Origin: Apostichopus japonicus
Lineage: Eukaryota; Echinodermata; Holothuroidea; Aspidochirotida; Stichopodidae
Direction: 5' to 3'
Assembly: GCF_037975245.1 (NCBI RefSeq)
Contig: NC_092577.1
Span: 27,339,398-27,403,397 of the forward strand
Length of the DNA stretch: 64,000 nt
This document shows positions 48,107 through 59,928 of the stretch, piece by piece; positions within the stretch are counted from its first letter, which is position 1, and each line of letters opens with the position of its first letter. Under the pieces are notes generated by a model. That model saw only the letters and a program-made list of their open reading frames with translations. It ran no database searches and was not told where the DNA came from. The position numbers and the translations under genes are program-made.

Positions 48107-48366
48107 CTGATTCTACTCCTCTTCTCTCAGATTAATCCCTTTTTTGTTCCATGGGAGATGAGTTTTAACTGCATCTTCGTGAAATTATCTAATATTTACA
48201 TATTAAGCATTACGATAGACATATCACCACGACATATGTCGCTTATCTTTTCTTTTTTTCATCGCTGTTTGATTGTTTGTATTAGGCACCTTATCTGAGA
48301 ATATACGTATAAACAACTGCCCAACTTCATCAAGCAAATCCAAATATTATATCAATGACAATTAAT

Positions 48367-50905
48367 AACCAGAATGCAAAATGCATTGAGGTTTCGATGA
48401 CTTTAATGCACTAGACTTCTGCTTGTTAGTATAACCAGAACTAGCTGTTACAATAACACTATGACATGCTAACACAGGTCAGTCTACTGTACGTGGTTAT
48501 ACACACCTCCATCAAAAGCAATAGGGTTCTTGTACTCAATGTTATGAATCCACACACCAAGTATTACAAAACCAAACCAAATCTCTTAATAACTTCGCAC
48601 ATTAGGGTTGCAGAGGAGTCCACTTATGGACAAGTTAGATTTGAATATGCCCACGAAACTTCAAAGAATCAACTTGAAAGAAGCTAATACAGGTCACTGG
48701 AGGTCAACCTGAGGTCAAAGGTCACCCAAATGCAGTTCGACCATTGTATTACAATAGCGTAACTCTGAACCCTGTCAGTGGTAGTTTCACAAGTTATCGG
48801 GGAAAAAACACATTTTGACCCATAAATAACCTTTGGTGACCTTGGATCACATCACGGTTATTTGGGAAAATGTGTCCCTACTTCATTCACAACTTGTCCT
48901 AATATACCAGCCATGTCAGACTTCGTGACTAGAAGTTGTTGCAAAAATTAGCAAAGTTGGGAGTTTTTGGCACATAATCAACCTTGAATGACCTTGGATG
49001 ACCTAATGGTTTTTATCAAAAATGTTCCTCTTGATGATGTGCACTCTGTCCTAAAATCCCAACCTTGATGGACATTTGGTTCTCACGTTATTGCAAAAAT
49101 ACTAGTTTTTGACCCCTAATTGACCTTTGTTGACCTTGGACCATATTACCGTTATGTTTTGAAATGATCCCTTACCCCATGCACAACTAGTCCCAAAATA
49201 TCAACCATGTCGGAACCGTCAATGGTAGTTTCACAAGTTATTGAGAAAAAAACACATTTTGACCCATAAATGACCTTTGGTGACCTTGGATCACATCACG
49301 GTTATTTTTGAAAATGTGTCCCTACTCCATTCACAACTTGTCCTAATATACCAGCCATGTCAGACTTCGTGACTAGAAGTTGTTGCAAAAATTAACATAA
49401 GTTGGGAGTTTTTTGCACATACTCAACCTTGAATGACCTTGAATGACCTATTGGTTTTTATCAAAAATTTTCCCCTTGATAATGTGCACTCTGTCCTAAC
49501 ATCCCAACCTTGAGGGACATTTGGTTCTCACGTTATTGCAAAAATACTAGTTTTTGACCCCTAATTGACCTTTGTTGACCTTGGATCATATTACCATTAT
49601 GTTTTGAAATGATCCCTTACCCCATTCACAACTAGTCCCAAAATATCAATCATGTCGGACCCTGTCAGTGGTAGTTTCACAAGTTATTGAGGGAAAAAAA
49701 CACATTTTGATCCATAAATGACCTTTGGTGACCTTGGATCACATCACGGTTATTTTTGAAAATGTGTCTCTACTCCATTCACAACTTGTCCTAATTTACC
49801 AGCCATGTCAGACTTCGTGACTAGAAGTTGTTGCAAAAATTAGCATAAGTTGGGAGTTTTTGGCACATAATCAACCTTGAATGACCTTGGATGACCTGAT
49901 GGTTTTTATCAAAAATGTTTCTCTTGATGATGTGCACTCTGTCCTAAAATTTGTTTGGCCTACAATGTACAAACATAATGTTATTGCTAGAAATGTATCA
50001 AAACCAACCTTTGGCCCCTCATAACTTGAGAACTGGGTGTCCGATTGAAGCGGGAGTTGGTTTCCTATATTCAGCACAAAAAGCTCTATTATATGTCAGC
50101 AATTTTTTAAACTTATCTTTGCTCTATTTTGTTTTGCCCCGTATCTCCTAAAATGAGCATATTTTTTAAGATTTGACCTTTGACCTTTTGACCTCGCAGT
50201 CAGATGTAGTTTGACACGCTGATTCCAAAAAGCAACATGACAAGTCTGTGCGACCATCCTAACTGTACTTATTAAAAAACAAAAACATTGACCTCTGATA
50301 ACTTCGCACACGAAGGTCGCACAGGGGTCAACTATGGACCATTTTGATCGAAAGGTACCTTTGAGATCCGATTGTGGCCACGAAAATTCAAATAACCCAA
50401 AAAACTGATAAAGGTCACCGGAGGTCAACCTGAGGTCAAAGGTCACCTAGATGCGGGTCGACTCCCTGATTACACTAGCGCAAGTCCCAACCTTCACGGA
50501 CATTTGGTTCTCAAGTTATTGCAAAAATACTAGTTTTTGACCCCTGATTGACCTTTGTTGACCTTGGATCACATGACCGTTATGTTTTGAAATGATCCCT
50601 TACCCCATTCACAACTGGTCCCAAAATATCAACCATGTCGGATCCTGTCAATGGGAGTTATTGCTTGTTTTAATATTTTGGTTTTTGGCCTCTAACTGAC
50701 CTTTGGTGACCTTCACAGGCAACACAAAAAATAGGGCACATCTACTCAATGTAGTACTCATATACACCAAATATTAGATTGGTCCAAGCTTCCCTACTTG
50801 AGATACCGTGTTTACAAGCCAGGCGTCACACACACACACATACACACATACACACACTCTCCGCCTGCATGAATGCATAGGTTACGATTTCATCGAAACC
50901 AAAAA
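48367..50905 (+). repeat. TGACCT-rich interspersed repeat, copy B (most complete)
   Basis: Starts AACCAGAATGCAAAATGCAT and GGTTTCGATGA; ends CATGAATGCATAGGTTACGA and CATCGAAACCAAAAA. Inside, a block of about 440 bp is present about three times in tandem (at about 48800, 49240 and 49680; marker phrase ACATTTTGACCCATAAAT). It contains many TGACCTTTGG, TTGACCTTGG and AGGTCAAAGGTCA words. The short inverted ends suggest a non-autonomous DNA element, but no coding remnant or target duplication was recognised. Confidence 0.88.
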
Positions 50906-51939
50906 ACTTGAAAACCATACAAAGATAATTTATGCCTTTTCAGATGTCTCAGGAGGAACAAGCAGCAGAGGTATTGGCAACCCCAGAAAGGACTCAACCA
51001 CTTACAGACGTAAGGTAAGGTAAATAATACAGAAAATTGTCTCAATTATTTTCATTCTTCACACAACTATCACCTGTTGTTTGAATACCCTTTTCTAATA
51101 AGTTGCAAAAGAGACGTCGATAATTTCCTCGAACAGTTTAGCAATCGAACTATTGAGCAATTGCTTATTAACATTCCCTACTCAAACATCGACATAGTTA
51201 ATCTATACAGGGTAGTAACATTGAACACATTAGGTCAATAACTGATTCCTCAAGGAATTCGGACTACATATTTTTCAAACGTCCGTTCGTTGCACATAAC
51301 ATGGTCTGCAAAACAAGTCTGATGAGATGAATGAGATACGCTATACATATGTATGGAATACTTTGTGGCATACATGATAGTGTTCGTTGTGAGCTCCTTG
51401 TGAATAGGCCTTGTTTATAAACAATATCAGTAGGCTAACATCCTACAAAGAATCACCATCTCAGACGCATTGATATTTTGCTCGATTTCTTGCCGTTAGG
51501 TGTCAATAGGAGCCATCATTTTTTGAAGCGAACACATTCAATGTTCTTTTTTACCTTACGTAATGGCTCTGCGTGGTTATTAATCTGCCACGATACTATA
51601 ACCGGAATATTACCGAAATTAAAGGCACATTGTCTTATGTTGCACTGAGCATAAAACGGAGGTAACTGAAACCCGAGTTCTGTCGTTCGTTATTCTAGTC
51701 AAGCCTAGAGTCTCCTTTTCTGATTGCACGATCTTGTTCCACTATCTGATATTCTAGTAAGAAGTTAAGTTTTATTCATTTTCAAATTTGAACGCAACGC
51801 AACCTTGAAATAGCTACTATCATGAAGGTTTCTGTTCGAACGGAGTAGTAACAGCAACGAAAATACATTACACTTGTCATTATTGTTTACCCGGAAGCTG
51901 GACTTAACATTTGTACCGGTTTCACTACGGGCAGGCATG
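50906..51939. other. Region upstream of TTC32, one possible small exon
   Basis: At 50943-51014 there is an open segment (MSQEEQAAEVLATPERTQ) with TTTTCAG directly before its ATG and a GTAAGG donor after it. It does not join in frame to the first TTC32 coding exon, so it could be a 5' leader exon of TTC32 or belong to another transcript. Otherwise nothing is recognised. Confidence 0.3.
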
Positions 51940-52428
51940 CAGTAGCATGGTGACTTCGAAGTTCGGACACTTAAGACTTAAAACACCCCAAAACTAAATC
52001 TTCTGGTATAAGTCACCGGAAAATAAACATCATATGGTGGGAGAATTGTGTTATAGTACGATACACGGCCAAACTTTCTTTCCTGCAAACTGTTTTCACG
52101 TTGTATTCCAAGAAGATTCTTCGTGATTGTGGAACTGGTATTTCTTTGCTAGAGTATTGCGAAGTTCGGACACGCAACCCACAGTGTGGCGCTGGTGATA
52201 AAATAGGTGGCGCAGTTGCTTTTTCAGTAATTATAAGACTTCATATATCTCGGTCATTTTATTGACTAATATGTAAGTATTTTCTTGCACACGGGCCATT
52301 TTGGAGAGAAAATAACTGTAGCTTCGTACTTTTTGGTGAAATTTGGCTCTTCCTGTAAGTTGCCATGGTAAAATCGTGTATTTCTTAGGGTGTCCGAACT
52401 TCACAGTATGCCGAACTTTGCACTACTG
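51940..52428. mobile_element. MITE with GAAGTTCGGACAC inverted ends
   Basis: The left end, CAGTAGCATGGTGACTTC then GAAGTTCGGACAC, pairs with the right end GTGTCCGAACTTC and GCACTACTG. The motif GAAGTTCGGACAC also occurs once in the middle (about 52162). No clear target duplication. Lies upstream of TTC32. Confidence 0.7.
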
Positions 52429-52927
52429 ACTATACTTCAACAATGTAGTACGGTGCAGTGTTTGAATAGGTCCCGGACTGGGTGTCTAGCCAGAGGGAGT
52501 GTGTGTGTTTAAGCATAGGGTTAAGTATTAAAACTATTCTGTATATCTTACTAATTAAGTGATTGTTTGGATGGGGTGTAGGATAACGTAAGATAACCGT
52601 TTAATTTAAATTAATTAATTTAAGCGCTCACAAAATTTCATCAGTGTAATGTTTATGCCAATTAGACCAGCGTTCACTTCATTGTGGGTATACTGAATAA
52701 AAAGGATTATCATTTGAACACCATAGGATATAATGTGACCTGTACCAGTAATGACACGTACTTTCGGATTTTATGATAGCAACGAAATGTAAGCCAAACT
52801 TGAACTTGTGATAGCAAGTCACTCAATGTGTTTTCCACAAAAGTGAAGTCAAAGGATGATGTAAATATGAAAAGCTATGTCATTATTACAATGATATAGG
52901 CTATAGTACTTGAAAAGTGCTAGTTCC

Positions 52928-53485
52928 CAGTGGTGTAGCCAGTGGGGGGGGGGTTGCAGTTTGTCCCCCCTAGAAAGTTTTGGGTAGGGGGCCTACGAGA
53001 TGGGCGAAAGTGAAATCCAATGGGAGCAAAACAAATATCTATAAATGGACTTGAACCTGGTGATTGGGCCAATGATGGGGGCCGGGGGATCAACCACGAA
53101 GTAGAATGTAATGATTGGTTCCCTCAAAAATATGTGCGCTACACGCGGTTGTAATGTCTCTTTGAGTGGCCATATATGTCAATATGTGATATATAACTGA
53201 TTTTCAACCGAGTAGGCGCACACATTAATTTTTTATTTTTCCCCCCAAAAATAGTTTTTTGTACCAAGAAAGGAAAATTTTAGTAGGCCTACATGGCTAT
53301 AGTAAAAAAAAAATGAAAATGATAGCACCATTTTGCATCTAAGCCCTTTTCGAATTTTTTTTTCTCTCCACACATCCCCTCCACTTACACCTCTCCCCTA
53401 GGACGGCGATCCACCGTTATGTGCCTGAAAATTGGGACAGAAGTATGACTTTGCCCCACCATACCAAACCCTGGCTACGCCCCTG
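52928..53485. mobile_element. hAT-like MITE with CAGTGGTGTAGCCAG ends
   Basis: A 558-bp element with ends CAGTGGTGTAGCCAGTGG and, read backwards, CAGGGGCGTAGCCAGGG, next to long G/C runs. Flanks CTAGTTCC and CTACCCAA are only partly alike, consistent with an old insertion. It ends 254 bp before the first TTC32 coding base and may lie in its promoter or leader intron. Confidence 0.8.
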
Positions 53486-53738
53486 CTACCCAAAAAAAGA
53501 GGTGCTATATCGATCCCCAAACTTGTGGTGCTACTAGCCTAGAAGCATACTACTCTAACAAGAGTGGTGCCGCTTCTATTGCAGGTGATGCTGTAACTCG
53601 ATAGGAGTTGATAATATCATTTTGAGCAGAACAAAACTGTTAGCTGATTTACTGCATCAATTACACCTCTTTTCAATGGAGTCTTTGACAATGAATGTAC
53701 ATATTAATATCGCTGTGCTTTCTTTCATTTCAGAATCT

Positions 53739-53896
53739 ATGGCAGTGTCTGCTGATGTAAGAAGATTACTGCAGGAAGGAGAAGAACTCTTCAAACTTGG
53801 AAAAATGAAGTTTGCAGAGGAGAAGTTTTCTGAGGTTATTGTCAAGGCTGAAGAGCAGATGAAAGGAGGTCAAGTGTCACTGGATTCCAAAGAGTG
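53739..53896 (+). CDS. TTC32: TTC32 coding exon 1: TPR protein
   Basis: TTC32 is a small tetratricopeptide repeat protein; TPRs mediate protein-protein contacts, and no specific partner is established to my knowledge. Three coding exons (53739-53896, 54600-54757, 56478-56614) give 150 residues, against about 151 in mammals. This exon encodes residues 1-52 and two bases of W53, from MAVSADVRRLLQEGEELF; the segment to about residue 40 is a degenerate first TPR helix pair. The ATG lies five bases after a pyrimidine-rich acceptor (TTTCATTTCAG), so at least one untranslated leader exon lies upstream. Upstream open codons at 53622-53738 are intronic. The donor is GTAAAT, phase 2. Confidence 0.93.
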
Positions 53897-54558
53897 GTAA
53901 ATGCAGTTGAAATGGCAAATGACTTGTGATATTATTGATTGGAAAGTCTATATTTGTGTGTGAGAGAAAGGTGAATGGGGAGGGGGTGGGGAACCATCCT
54001 TCTTGAAGTCACTATTCTGTACATGCATGGTCGCTGCATAAATTGGATATCATGTTTGTGTCTGTTAATCTACTGTTAGTAGCTGTATATATATATACAG
54101 ACATATTATACAGACGTATACAGACATTGTGAATATGAATGCAGAGGTTCGTTTCCTTTATTCATTGTACATTAACACAACAAATAACGTAAGAGATTCT
54201 GTATGACAATTTTTACTTTCGATGATAATCGTTAACCAATGCAGTCATGATGTGGTGTGTGTGCGGGTGTGTGTGATGCCCAGCATGTAAACACAATATC
54301 AACAGGGATGCAAGTGAAAAAGAAAAATTGGTGAACTGTGCACTTTGTGTAGATCCACCTTTAATATTACCAAGTACAAGAAACATTTCATTTATTCTTA
54401 AGGTCAAATGTCACCTTAACCATTATTTATTTTCCCAACAGATCATTTACATGTAATTTCTATTTAGAATGATGCAGATGAAGATTGATATCCCTCTTCA
54501 GTTTTCCTTTGTATGATTTTTCTGTTCGCCTTTAGCAGTATCAAATATAATATTGTAG

Positions 54559-54771
<213 letters not shown>

Positions 54772-54796
54772 TAGTCTATATGAACTTTCCATACTG

Positions 54797-55163
54797 TTAA
54801 ATGCATTGAAGACTCGCCCCAAACCGCGTGCTGTGCTCTGAAAAAGTTCACTTTCCAATGCTTGCGAGTGAAGTTTTCTGCTTGTCGCTACAAAATGCAG
54901 ACAGTAATGAAACATGATACTTTGTTATCTTTAGCTGGACCTGAGATGTCCATCGCTGTATCGTTTATACACTGTGCTGTGGGTATTGACCGCAGCTGTA
55001 TGTATTGACTGTACACTAATGTCTAATTACCGACGGTAGCAAGCTGTGTGTGTATTTTCTGGGATCGATGGTGGTGTCTAACATTTCTGTTACACCTCAT
55101 TCGAAAGCTGGTCAGATTACCGGCATTAGACGTTTCTTTTGCGCGAGTCTTCACACCCTTTAA
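54797..55163 (+). mobile_element. GCATTGAAGACTCGC MITE, copy in TTC32 intron
   Basis: Begins at TTAA then ATGCATTGAAGACTCGCC and ends GCGCGAGTCTTCACACCCTT followed by TAA. The ends, with TTAA on both sides, are what a TTAA-targeting (piggyBac-like) element would leave, but no transposase is seen. 367 bp, almost identical to 57517-57885. Confidence 0.88.
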
Positions 55164-55498
55164 GCTCAATGGTATATTATTGTACAGTTTAGGCAAAGAA
55201 ATCTATGCCACCTTTTGCCTGGTTTGCATCTTAAAAACTGGAAACTTTGGTAAATGTGCAAATTGAGCTCTTAAATTTAGATTGGCTCTTGGACCAAGCC
55301 TAGACTGGTTTGTGCATGTGTGCTCTCATTTTAGTTATTTTCCTACTTATAAACAAAAGTATTCTCTTGCAAGAAGAGTGCAATACGATTAAAACATTAC
55401 TGCTATCAAATTCTGATTTGTGAGATTGATGAACTTTCCATAAATTTCATTTTTCAAAATGTGGCAGGTGAATTACTGTTGAGTAGTTACATTTACAC

Positions 55499-55890
55499 CA
55501 GTGGCGGAGCGTCCATACAATCAGAGGGGGCGGATGCCCCCCCTGACGGACTCAAATGGACTGCTGGTGCCCTTTTCAGCTTTTTACCACTTTTTACTTA
55601 TTCGCGATTATTGACTTTTTTATTGCGCTCTCAAATACCTATTGACATTTGTCACATTTTGTTGGTGTAATTTTCTGACAAAATGGCGATTCCACCTATT
55701 TATTCTTCATTTATCTGCAAATTAGCAAGGCCCGGAAAGGGTCATTTCCGGCGATCTAGGGAGTTTCTTTACTCATAAAATTTCTCTACGCTCCGCGCCA
55801 ACCTCTGATGGCGCTCCGCTTAGATAGTGTTGAAAGCGCCCCTACAGACCATGCTCGCCCCCCTGACCAATAACTCTAGCTCCACCGCTG
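55499..55890 (+). mobile_element. CAGTGGCGGAGC MITE, copy 3 (in TTC32 intron 2)
   Basis: 392 bp with ends CAGTGGCGGAGC and AGCTCCACCGCTG; exact 8-bp duplications ATTTACAC at 55491-55498 and 55891-55898. Same orientation as copy 2. The open frame across its left part is incidental. Confidence 0.95.
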
Positions 55891-56477
55891 ATTTACACTA
55901 ACCAGTTATTACAGATAAAGTGCGCCCTCCTTCAGACTTGCGCCAGTCTACAGTATGTCTGACAAGGGCCAGTAATGGGAGATCTTGGGCCACATAATCC
56001 CCTCAGTGGTCACCTTACTACAATCTTTATAGCCATTGCTGAACCAGGATCCTCAATTGAATCCAATCATCTCCAGCCAAAAGGGAGATTCTGGTTGTAG
56101 GGTCAGTTAGAGTTACAGATCGTTGATTTGGAGGCAACTCGATGTGGAAGTAAATATAAGTTAACAGCAAGTGTAGTTCTTTCACAGTGTAAGATTTCAA
56201 GTCCATCCAAATGGGTATAGCAAATTAGCAACAAATATTTCTTTAAGGTCTGATGACATTTGTCTTATTTGGCAATATACACTGCTGGTTATTATTCTGC
56301 TACTCTGAGGAATTCAGCCATTAAGTGATTTTACCAACAAAGTATTCAAAGTAAGGGATCATTAATTGCAGTCTTCATTTACTTCTATTATCATATTGCC
56401 ATTCTTCATTAATAGTGTCTCATGAAATGTTTTTCAAGGATAAAGTTATCAATGAAGTTTATTCTTTCATCTTGCAG

Positions 56478-56614
56478 GAAGATTTCAACAAGGTATTGAT
56501 GATTTTAATGAAGCTCTTCAGATTCAACCAGATTTTCCCGATGCAAGACTAGCCTTGAAAACAGCTGAACAGGATTTAGCTGCAAGTCTCATAAAGGAAG
56601 GAAATACCATATAA
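56478..56614 (+). CDS. TTC32: TTC32 coding exon 3
   Basis: Residues 106-150 and a TAA stop; acceptor ATCTTGCAG. It completes TPR 2 (GRFQQGIDDFNEALQIQPDF) and ends with a charged helix, DARLALKTAEQDLAASLIKE. Intact, with no break in any of the three exons. Confidence 0.95.
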
Positions 56615-57516
56615 CAACATACTTCAGCTGATGCTAGGAATAATTTGTGTTAGTTGACAGACGTCTTGAGACACCTAGAAGACTGGAATTGGAAGAAGAA
56701 TTGGAGAGAAGTAGGAAGGTAAAGCAAATAATCCTGAGAGCAAAATTTCAAAAGTGCAACATCCAAGAACTGTGAAACTACCTGAAAGATTTTTCATGGA
56801 GACTTTGATTTGAGGAATTCCTGCAGAGTACATTTTAATTCTTATCAAAACAGATTCTGAAGAGAATGTATGTCGAAGGATTCATTTAAAAGCTTAGAAT
56901 AATATTGACTGTACCTGTAGCACACTTATAACCTAGATTAATAGTTTACGTAATGGGTTCAGTAATCTCTCTCTAATGTGAAGTGAGGTTGAGTGAATAT
57001 AGCAAGGATTTTGCTATCTGTTGCTTCAGTGTAAGGCTTAGTGGACACAGCAATGATGGGTACAATACTCTGCTGTTACAATAGCTGGGGTGGCCATGAC
57101 AACAAAATGGAGGACATGACAAGATGACATGGTACTGCTAATTATGAACTTTTGTCAACAGTTGTAAAAGAATCACTGCAGGTTAATGTCTGTCATAATA
57201 CTAATACTTTATAAGTACAATTTCAATACACTTAACATGAAACTGGAAAATATTGTATTAAATTTAACAAAATTGTACTTGTTTGCACAAATGTATTTAT
57301 TAGAGTATATGTACATGCTTATACAGAAGCAAGTACAGTACACAGCTTACAAGAAGAGCTTTAAAATGTCAGTCTAGCTTTAGAATACTGTAGGTTGTGC
57401 CAGCGAGAGTTCTTGCAGGAATTGCTGACCGCCCTGTTCTCTACTGTACTGAGGTGTGGAAGACAGCAATGATGGATTCTGTGATCTGATGCTTTCATTT
57501 TCATGCTTTCAACCAC
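56615..57516 (+). other. TTC32 3' untranslated region and flank
   Basis: No further coding signal. The transcript end is not fixed; the AATAAA-like words are not decisive. Confidence 0.4.
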
Positions 57517-57885
57517 TTAAAGGCATTGAAGACTCGCCCCAAACCACGTGCCCCGCTCTGAAAAAGTTTACTTTCCGTTGCTTGCAAGTGAAGTTTTCTG
57601 CTTGTCGCTACAAAATGCAGACAGTAATGAAATGTGATACCTTGTTATCTTTAGCTGGACCTGAGATGTCCATCGCTGTATCGTTTGTACACTGTGCTGT
57701 GGGTATTGACCCCAGCTGTATGTACTGACTGTACACTAGTGTCTAATTACCAAAGGTAGCAAGCTGTGTGCGTATTTTCTGGGATCGATGATGGTGTCTA
57801 ACACTTCTGTTGCACCTCATTCGGAACTAGGTCAGATTACCGGCATTTAGACGTTTCTCTTTGCGCGAGTCTTCACACCCTTTAA
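57517..57885 (+). mobile_element. GCATTGAAGACTCGC MITE, second full copy
   Basis: TTAAAGGCATTGAAGACTCG at the left and CGCGAGTCTTCACACCCTTT then AA at the right, so TTAA stands at both ends. 369 bp. The plus-strand open frame 57456-57728 is a product of this element (the same words are open in the other copy) and not a gene. Confidence 0.9.
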
Positions 57886-59242
57886 AGAAGCTGAGATTGT
57901 CTTTATGTTTGTTACCAGCTTTCAGCCCTCAGTGGTGTTGTCAAATGTTTCTAATCTGGAGTAGGGGTGGGGTAGGGGTAGGGGTAGAGAAGGATGTGTT
58001 ACCATGCACAAAGAAGCAAAACAGTTTCACTACTTATTGCCTTTGGAAATGAGCACTTGAAAATGTTACTAGTTTTCATTTCTTCTTGTGAGGTTTGCAA
58101 ATCCAAATTACCTTATTTTCCCGTAATTTGTCATAAGTTCTTCTACCTAAAGGGAGCTAAGGAATATATGTGCATCCAAATGTACAGCATTTTTGGTAAG
58201 AAAAGATACTATTTGAATTGCAAACAGATCATATCTTGCAAAGCAAGTTTCTATAAATAGTGGTAAAACTTTTTCAAGACTTGCCTAAGTTTGTATTAGG
58301 TTTGTCATTAATGCAATTCATACTATCAACGTGTTGTTTTTGTGTGCATATCATGAATATTACTCAATGAACATAAAGTTCATTTTCAGATATCTCTGAA
58401 ATAGTATGTCTAATCAGCTTTATATCATGTACTTGCATAATACAATGTTAGTAAATAGACACATGCTAACTTATGAGATAAATTTTGACCTGATTAATAT
58501 ATTGTATCTATTTTTATACTGTGTCACTAAATATACTTTGTCAACATGATAATTGATTCATGATACCTTTCTTTATATGTTGCCGCATTAGTCAATAGAT
58601 AATCCCTATATATCGTTTTGGTGTGCATGACTTCATGAATATTAACATATTTGCCTTACCACACTATGGATATGCGTAAGCATAGGAATGACTAAATATT
58701 TTCGTTATCTGGTATTGATAACATAGCGAAAAAGATGTTCTCCTGTTGCTTTCCAGCACTCTCAGGATTGTTATTAGCTGTAGGGACGGAGAAGCAACCC
58801 TAGAAGAAACTTGGGAAATCTCCTGCATCTTTAGGTCAAAACTACGTCCTCTTATGCCACATTAGTGCAAGTCGCATCTGGAAGTTTGTTATCAACATTG
58901 GCGTCTGCGGGGGTTGTGGGGTGGGGGGGGGGGGGGTTACTTGACGTACCATGGCCAGTCACTGCGTTCGGTCTCATAAAAAGCTAGTTGGTCTCAAGAA
59001 AACGGTCACCTTGTACAATCGCTTGAGCGAAGAGCTTGCCAGCTTTCAAGTGGCTTCATCTGCTACATTTGCGGAAATTACCTGCCAAATCGGATTGTTA
59101 TAACTGGCCACATATGGTAGGGTACTGATATAAAATATGGAAAATACCCCCAGACGGTGGCCCATTGATACTACTACGCCACCTCCTCAGTGCCAGAATC
59201 TCGACAAAACTGGGAAATTTGACGGTTTACATGTTAATTCTT
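57886..59242. other. Intergenic sequence, no gene seen
   Basis: Includes GGGGTGGGGTAGGGGTAGGG at 57964-57983, a possible G-quadruplex, and a G run at 58918-58937 next to GC-rich sequence that may be an eroded transposon end. The open frames on the plus strand show no domain. Confidence 0.5.
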
Positions 59243-59400
59243 CAGGCGCGTATCCAGGATTTTCAAACCCGGGGGCGCGAATTACTATCTAAGCGGAGCG
59301 CCACCATCGGTTGGCGCGCAGCGTACAAGAAAATTTCTTGTTTTGAAACCCCCCCAGATCACCGGAAACGGCACTTCTCGGGCTTGAAATGACCAACCAG
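59243..59400. mobile_element. Fragment of a GC-rich hAT-like element (left end)
   Basis: Begins CAGGCGCGTATCCAGGATTT, with CCCGGGGGCGCG, CTAAGCGGAGCGCCACCA and GGCGCGCAGCGTACAAG. The right end CTGGATACGCACCTG at 61439-61453 is the inverted partner type, but flanking duplications do not match, so the two may not belong to one insertion. Confidence 0.6.
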
Positions 59401-59928
59401 ATGTACACTTTTTGCCTGAGAACCAGGTATTTCCTAATAGTTTTTTTTCCATCCATAACCTTTTTGAAGTTTGTCAACCCGGCACACATCATGTTCGACC
59501 TGATGGCATCTCCTGTGGGTCTTTGCTTTTGTAGGTGATTCTACGTCGCGGCCCAGAATACCCGTCAGCCCCACTTTTCAAGGTTTTAAGCCCCATATTT
59601 GTTCAGAATTTGAAAATTCACATTTCTCGTGAATAAACTCACTCGGAAAACATACCCATAATGTTGTAAAAAATTTCATCTATGGACAACCAATATAGAA
59701 AAACTTCCTTGAACCCCTAACAGACCGGTGAAAATTGCACGAGTAGAGGGAAGTGTGATGCAGAATGTTGGTCAGAAATTTCTAAAATTCAGACGCAGTT
59801 AATTTATTGGTGTAGAAACATTAAGACCTCTTATAACGGCTATTATAAAACTTGGTTGAAGGAAATGAAAAAATAGCAGATATTTCCGAAAGCGAACACT
59901 ACACACATAGGCGTAGGAGGCGCGGCGG

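Larger units (their letters stand above)
45415..48110 (+). mobile_element. Polinton/Maverick-like fossil (partial, broken)
   Basis: A stretch of about 2.7 kb holds the remains of at least two Polinton-type genes on the plus strand (a capsid-type gene and an adenain-like protease gene) and opposite-strand open stretches of likely the same origin. The element is broken, with many breaks, and lacks recognisable polymerase and integrase parts and terminal repeats. A MITE has inserted inside the capsid part, so the fossil predates that insertion. The high number of breaks suggests an old copy. Confidence 0.8.

Noticed and set aside
53622-53738. Longer TTC32 start using an upstream ATG at 53622
   Set aside because: The pyrimidine-rich TTTCATTTCAG before the family-like MAVSADVRRL marks an exon border; the upstream codons look intronic and have no family similarity.
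54801-55160. Additional TTC32 exon in intron 2
   Set aside because: Open segments here belong to the MITE; the TPR reading joins cleanly from 54757 to 56478.
57456-57728. Cys-rich plus-strand open frame (KFSACRYKMQTVMKC)
   Set aside because: Lies in a MITE whose other copy carries the same words in a different context; not a gene.
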